A stretch of DNA of 7,722 nt from Firmicutes bacterium UBA1047 (GTDB taxonomy: Bacteria; Bacillota; Clostridia; Tissierellales; Sedimentibacteraceae). The notes under the pieces are model-generated. The model worked only from the letters and a program-made list of their open reading frames with translations. It had not been told where the DNA came from and made no database searches. Location: the NCBI GenBank assembly GCA_002316585.1, contig DCDU01000119.1, positions 1-7,722 on the forward strand. Reading direction: 5' to 3'. Each line of letters begins with the position of its first letter. The first letter of the stretch is position 1. Below are positions 7,229 to 7,722 of the stretch, piece after piece. The position numbers and the translations under genes were made by a program.

Positions 7229-7526
7229 TATCAGCACCTCCAAATACAATTTCTTTTACTTGTTCGCTGATTGTTAATAATTCAGGAACGAACTTGCCGA
7301 AATCATGCTTATAATATGGATTTGCCTCTAACAAAGTACCTTTTTCTATTCGCTTAGTCCTTGTTATAACCTCAACTTCATCTCCAACATTTGCATCTTT
7401 CTGCAAAAATCCTTTTACCCATAATTCCAACGGTACCTGCTTAGTATCATCAGGAACCTGCGGAGCTCTTTCCGATGGTTCTAAAACATTTCTATGAATT
7501 AAAACCCATTCACCTTTTTTTATCAT
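7221..7526 (-). CDS. ortA: 2-amino-4-oxopentanoate thiolase, small (alpha) subunit
   Basis: Small partner of OrtB in the CoA-dependent thiolase. From the ATG at 7526-7524 the product has 101 residues, the length expected for OrtA, beginning MIKKGEWVLIHRNVLEP. It continues through APQVPDDTKQVPLELWVKGF (21-40), a GDEVEV segment (48-53) and NPYYKHDFGKFVPELL (69-84). The pattern of short beta strands suggests a small barrel-like domain; no catalytic residue can be named from the sequence. The frame is open 17 codons further to a GTG at 7577, passing three further ATGs. Only the ATG at 7526 has a good ribosome binding site, and it gives the family-typical N-terminus. It is the first gene of the operon visible here. 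In known clusters ord precedes it; here the preceding DNA is a repeat cluster. Confidence 0.93.
   Translation of the reverse strand: MIKKGEWVLIHRNVLEPSERAPQVPDDTKQVPLELWVKGFLQKDANVGDEVEVITRTKRIEKGTLLEANPYYKHDFGKFVPELLTISEQVKEIVFGGADNE
7235..7241 (-). promoter_or_regulatory. Ribosome binding site of ortB, inside ortA
   Basis: GGAGGTG lies within the last codons of ortA, 6-8 nt before the ATG at 7228. It fixes the ortB start and rules out the longer TTG frame, in which it would be coding. Confidence 0.8.
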
Positions 7527-7533
7527 TACTACA

Positions 7534-7540
7534 CTTCCTT
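7534..7540 (-). promoter_or_regulatory. Ribosome binding site of ortA
   Basis: AAGGAAG lies 7 nt before the ATG at 7526. It sets the ortA start at the family-typical MIKKGEWV and leaves the 17 upstream in-frame codons as leader. Confidence 0.75.
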
Positions 7541-7577
7541 TTCTTATTTTTGTTATGTCAGCCATACTCATCATCAC

Positions 7578-7722
7578 TTAGGGCGCAGCCATTTTTCTGA
7601 AAAAACACTCAGAAAAATGGGGTTAGGGCTTCGCGCAGTCTCATTCACCAAAATATTTGCTCTCTTCGTTCGCATATTTTGGGAATTCGTTGCGAATGAC
7701 CTACCAGCCATTTTTCTGAAAA
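7578..7722. repeat. REP-like structured repeat cluster upstream of ortA, continuing past the window edge
   Basis: This non-coding stretch is made of alternating hairpins. Hairpin A is a perfect 12-bp inverted repeat, CCATTTTTCTGA (7589-7600) with TCAGAAAAATGG (7609-7620), 8-nt loop. Hairpin B is a 9-bp inverted repeat, CCAAAATAT (7648-7656) with ATATTTTGG (7674-7682). It is flanked by TCATTC (7641-7646) and GAATGA (7694-7699), which could extend it. TTAGG followed by GCGCAG precedes each hairpin (7578-7588 and 7623-7638). The start of hairpin A recurs exactly at the right edge: 18 bp at 7586-7603 equal 7705-7722, an offset of 119 bp, so at least one more unit probably follows. Copy 1 at 671-750 is a diverged relative in the same orientation. 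No promoter for ortA is evident here. Confidence 0.75.

Noticed and set aside
7229..7249. A longer ortB from TTG at 7249.
   Set aside because: It would translate through the GGAGG that serves the ATG at 7228; the shorter start fits the family better.
7527..7577. A 17-codon N-terminal extension of ortA starting at GTG 7577.
   Set aside because: The ATG at 7526 has an AAGGAAG site at 7-nt spacing and gives the OrtA-typical N-terminus and length; the upstream starts lack a good site and abut the repeat.
7578..7722. The hairpin repeats as a CRISPR array.
   Set aside because: The units are unequal hairpins with TTAGG/GCGCAG words, not identical 23-40 bp repeats with regular unique spacers, and no cas gene is present.
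7527..7722. A cobalamin riboswitch or other known leader controlling this B12-dependent operon.
   Set aside because: No B12-box-like conserved segment was recognised; only the repeat hairpins and a short leader are present. The real leader may lie beyond the edge.

Overview
The window carries, on the minus strand, most of an anaerobic oxidative L-ornithine degradation operon. Low GC, strong AGGAGG-type ribosome binding sites and an AdoCbl-dependent amino-acid fermentation pathway point to an amino-acid-fermenting clostridium (Peptostreptococcaceae or Tissierellia type, for example a Sedimentibacter-like organism). The genus is inference only; the sequence does not settle it.

Layout, read in the direction of transcription from the right edge to the left. 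(1) Positions 7722-7578 hold a structured, non-coding, REP-like repeat cluster. (2) Positions 7526-778 hold six tightly packed genes: ortA and ortB (the two subunits of 2-amino-4-oxopentanoate thiolase), oraS and oraE (the two subunits of D-ornithine 4,5-aminomutase), a MutL/GlmL-like ATPase that probably reactivates the aminomutase, and orr (ornithine racemase). Neighbouring genes overlap or abut except at ortB/oraS, where a 67-bp gap contains a perfect 13-bp hairpin. (3) A rho-independent terminator follows the orr stop codon directly. (4) A diverged second copy of the repeat lies at about 671-750. (5) A sigma-A-type promoter at 614-642 drives a separate gene for a polytopic membrane protein, which starts at 584 and runs off the left edge.

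How the genes work together: Orr turns L-ornithine into D-ornithine. OraS/OraE, with adenosylcobalamin and PLP, migrate the terminal amino group to give 2,4-diaminopentanoate. A dehydrogenase (Ord) would deaminate this oxidatively to 2-amino-4-oxopentanoate, and OrtA/OrtB cleave that with CoA to alanine and acetyl-CoA. The ord gene is not in the window. In known clusters it lies just upstream of ortA, which here is the repeat cluster, so it is either beyond the right edge or elsewhere. The nhaC-type antiporter gene often found next to orr in such clusters is also absent from the downstream side.

The pathway itself is known. The least explained parts are the related hairpin repeats on both sides of the operon, the intra-operon hairpin, and the dedicated reactivase gene.
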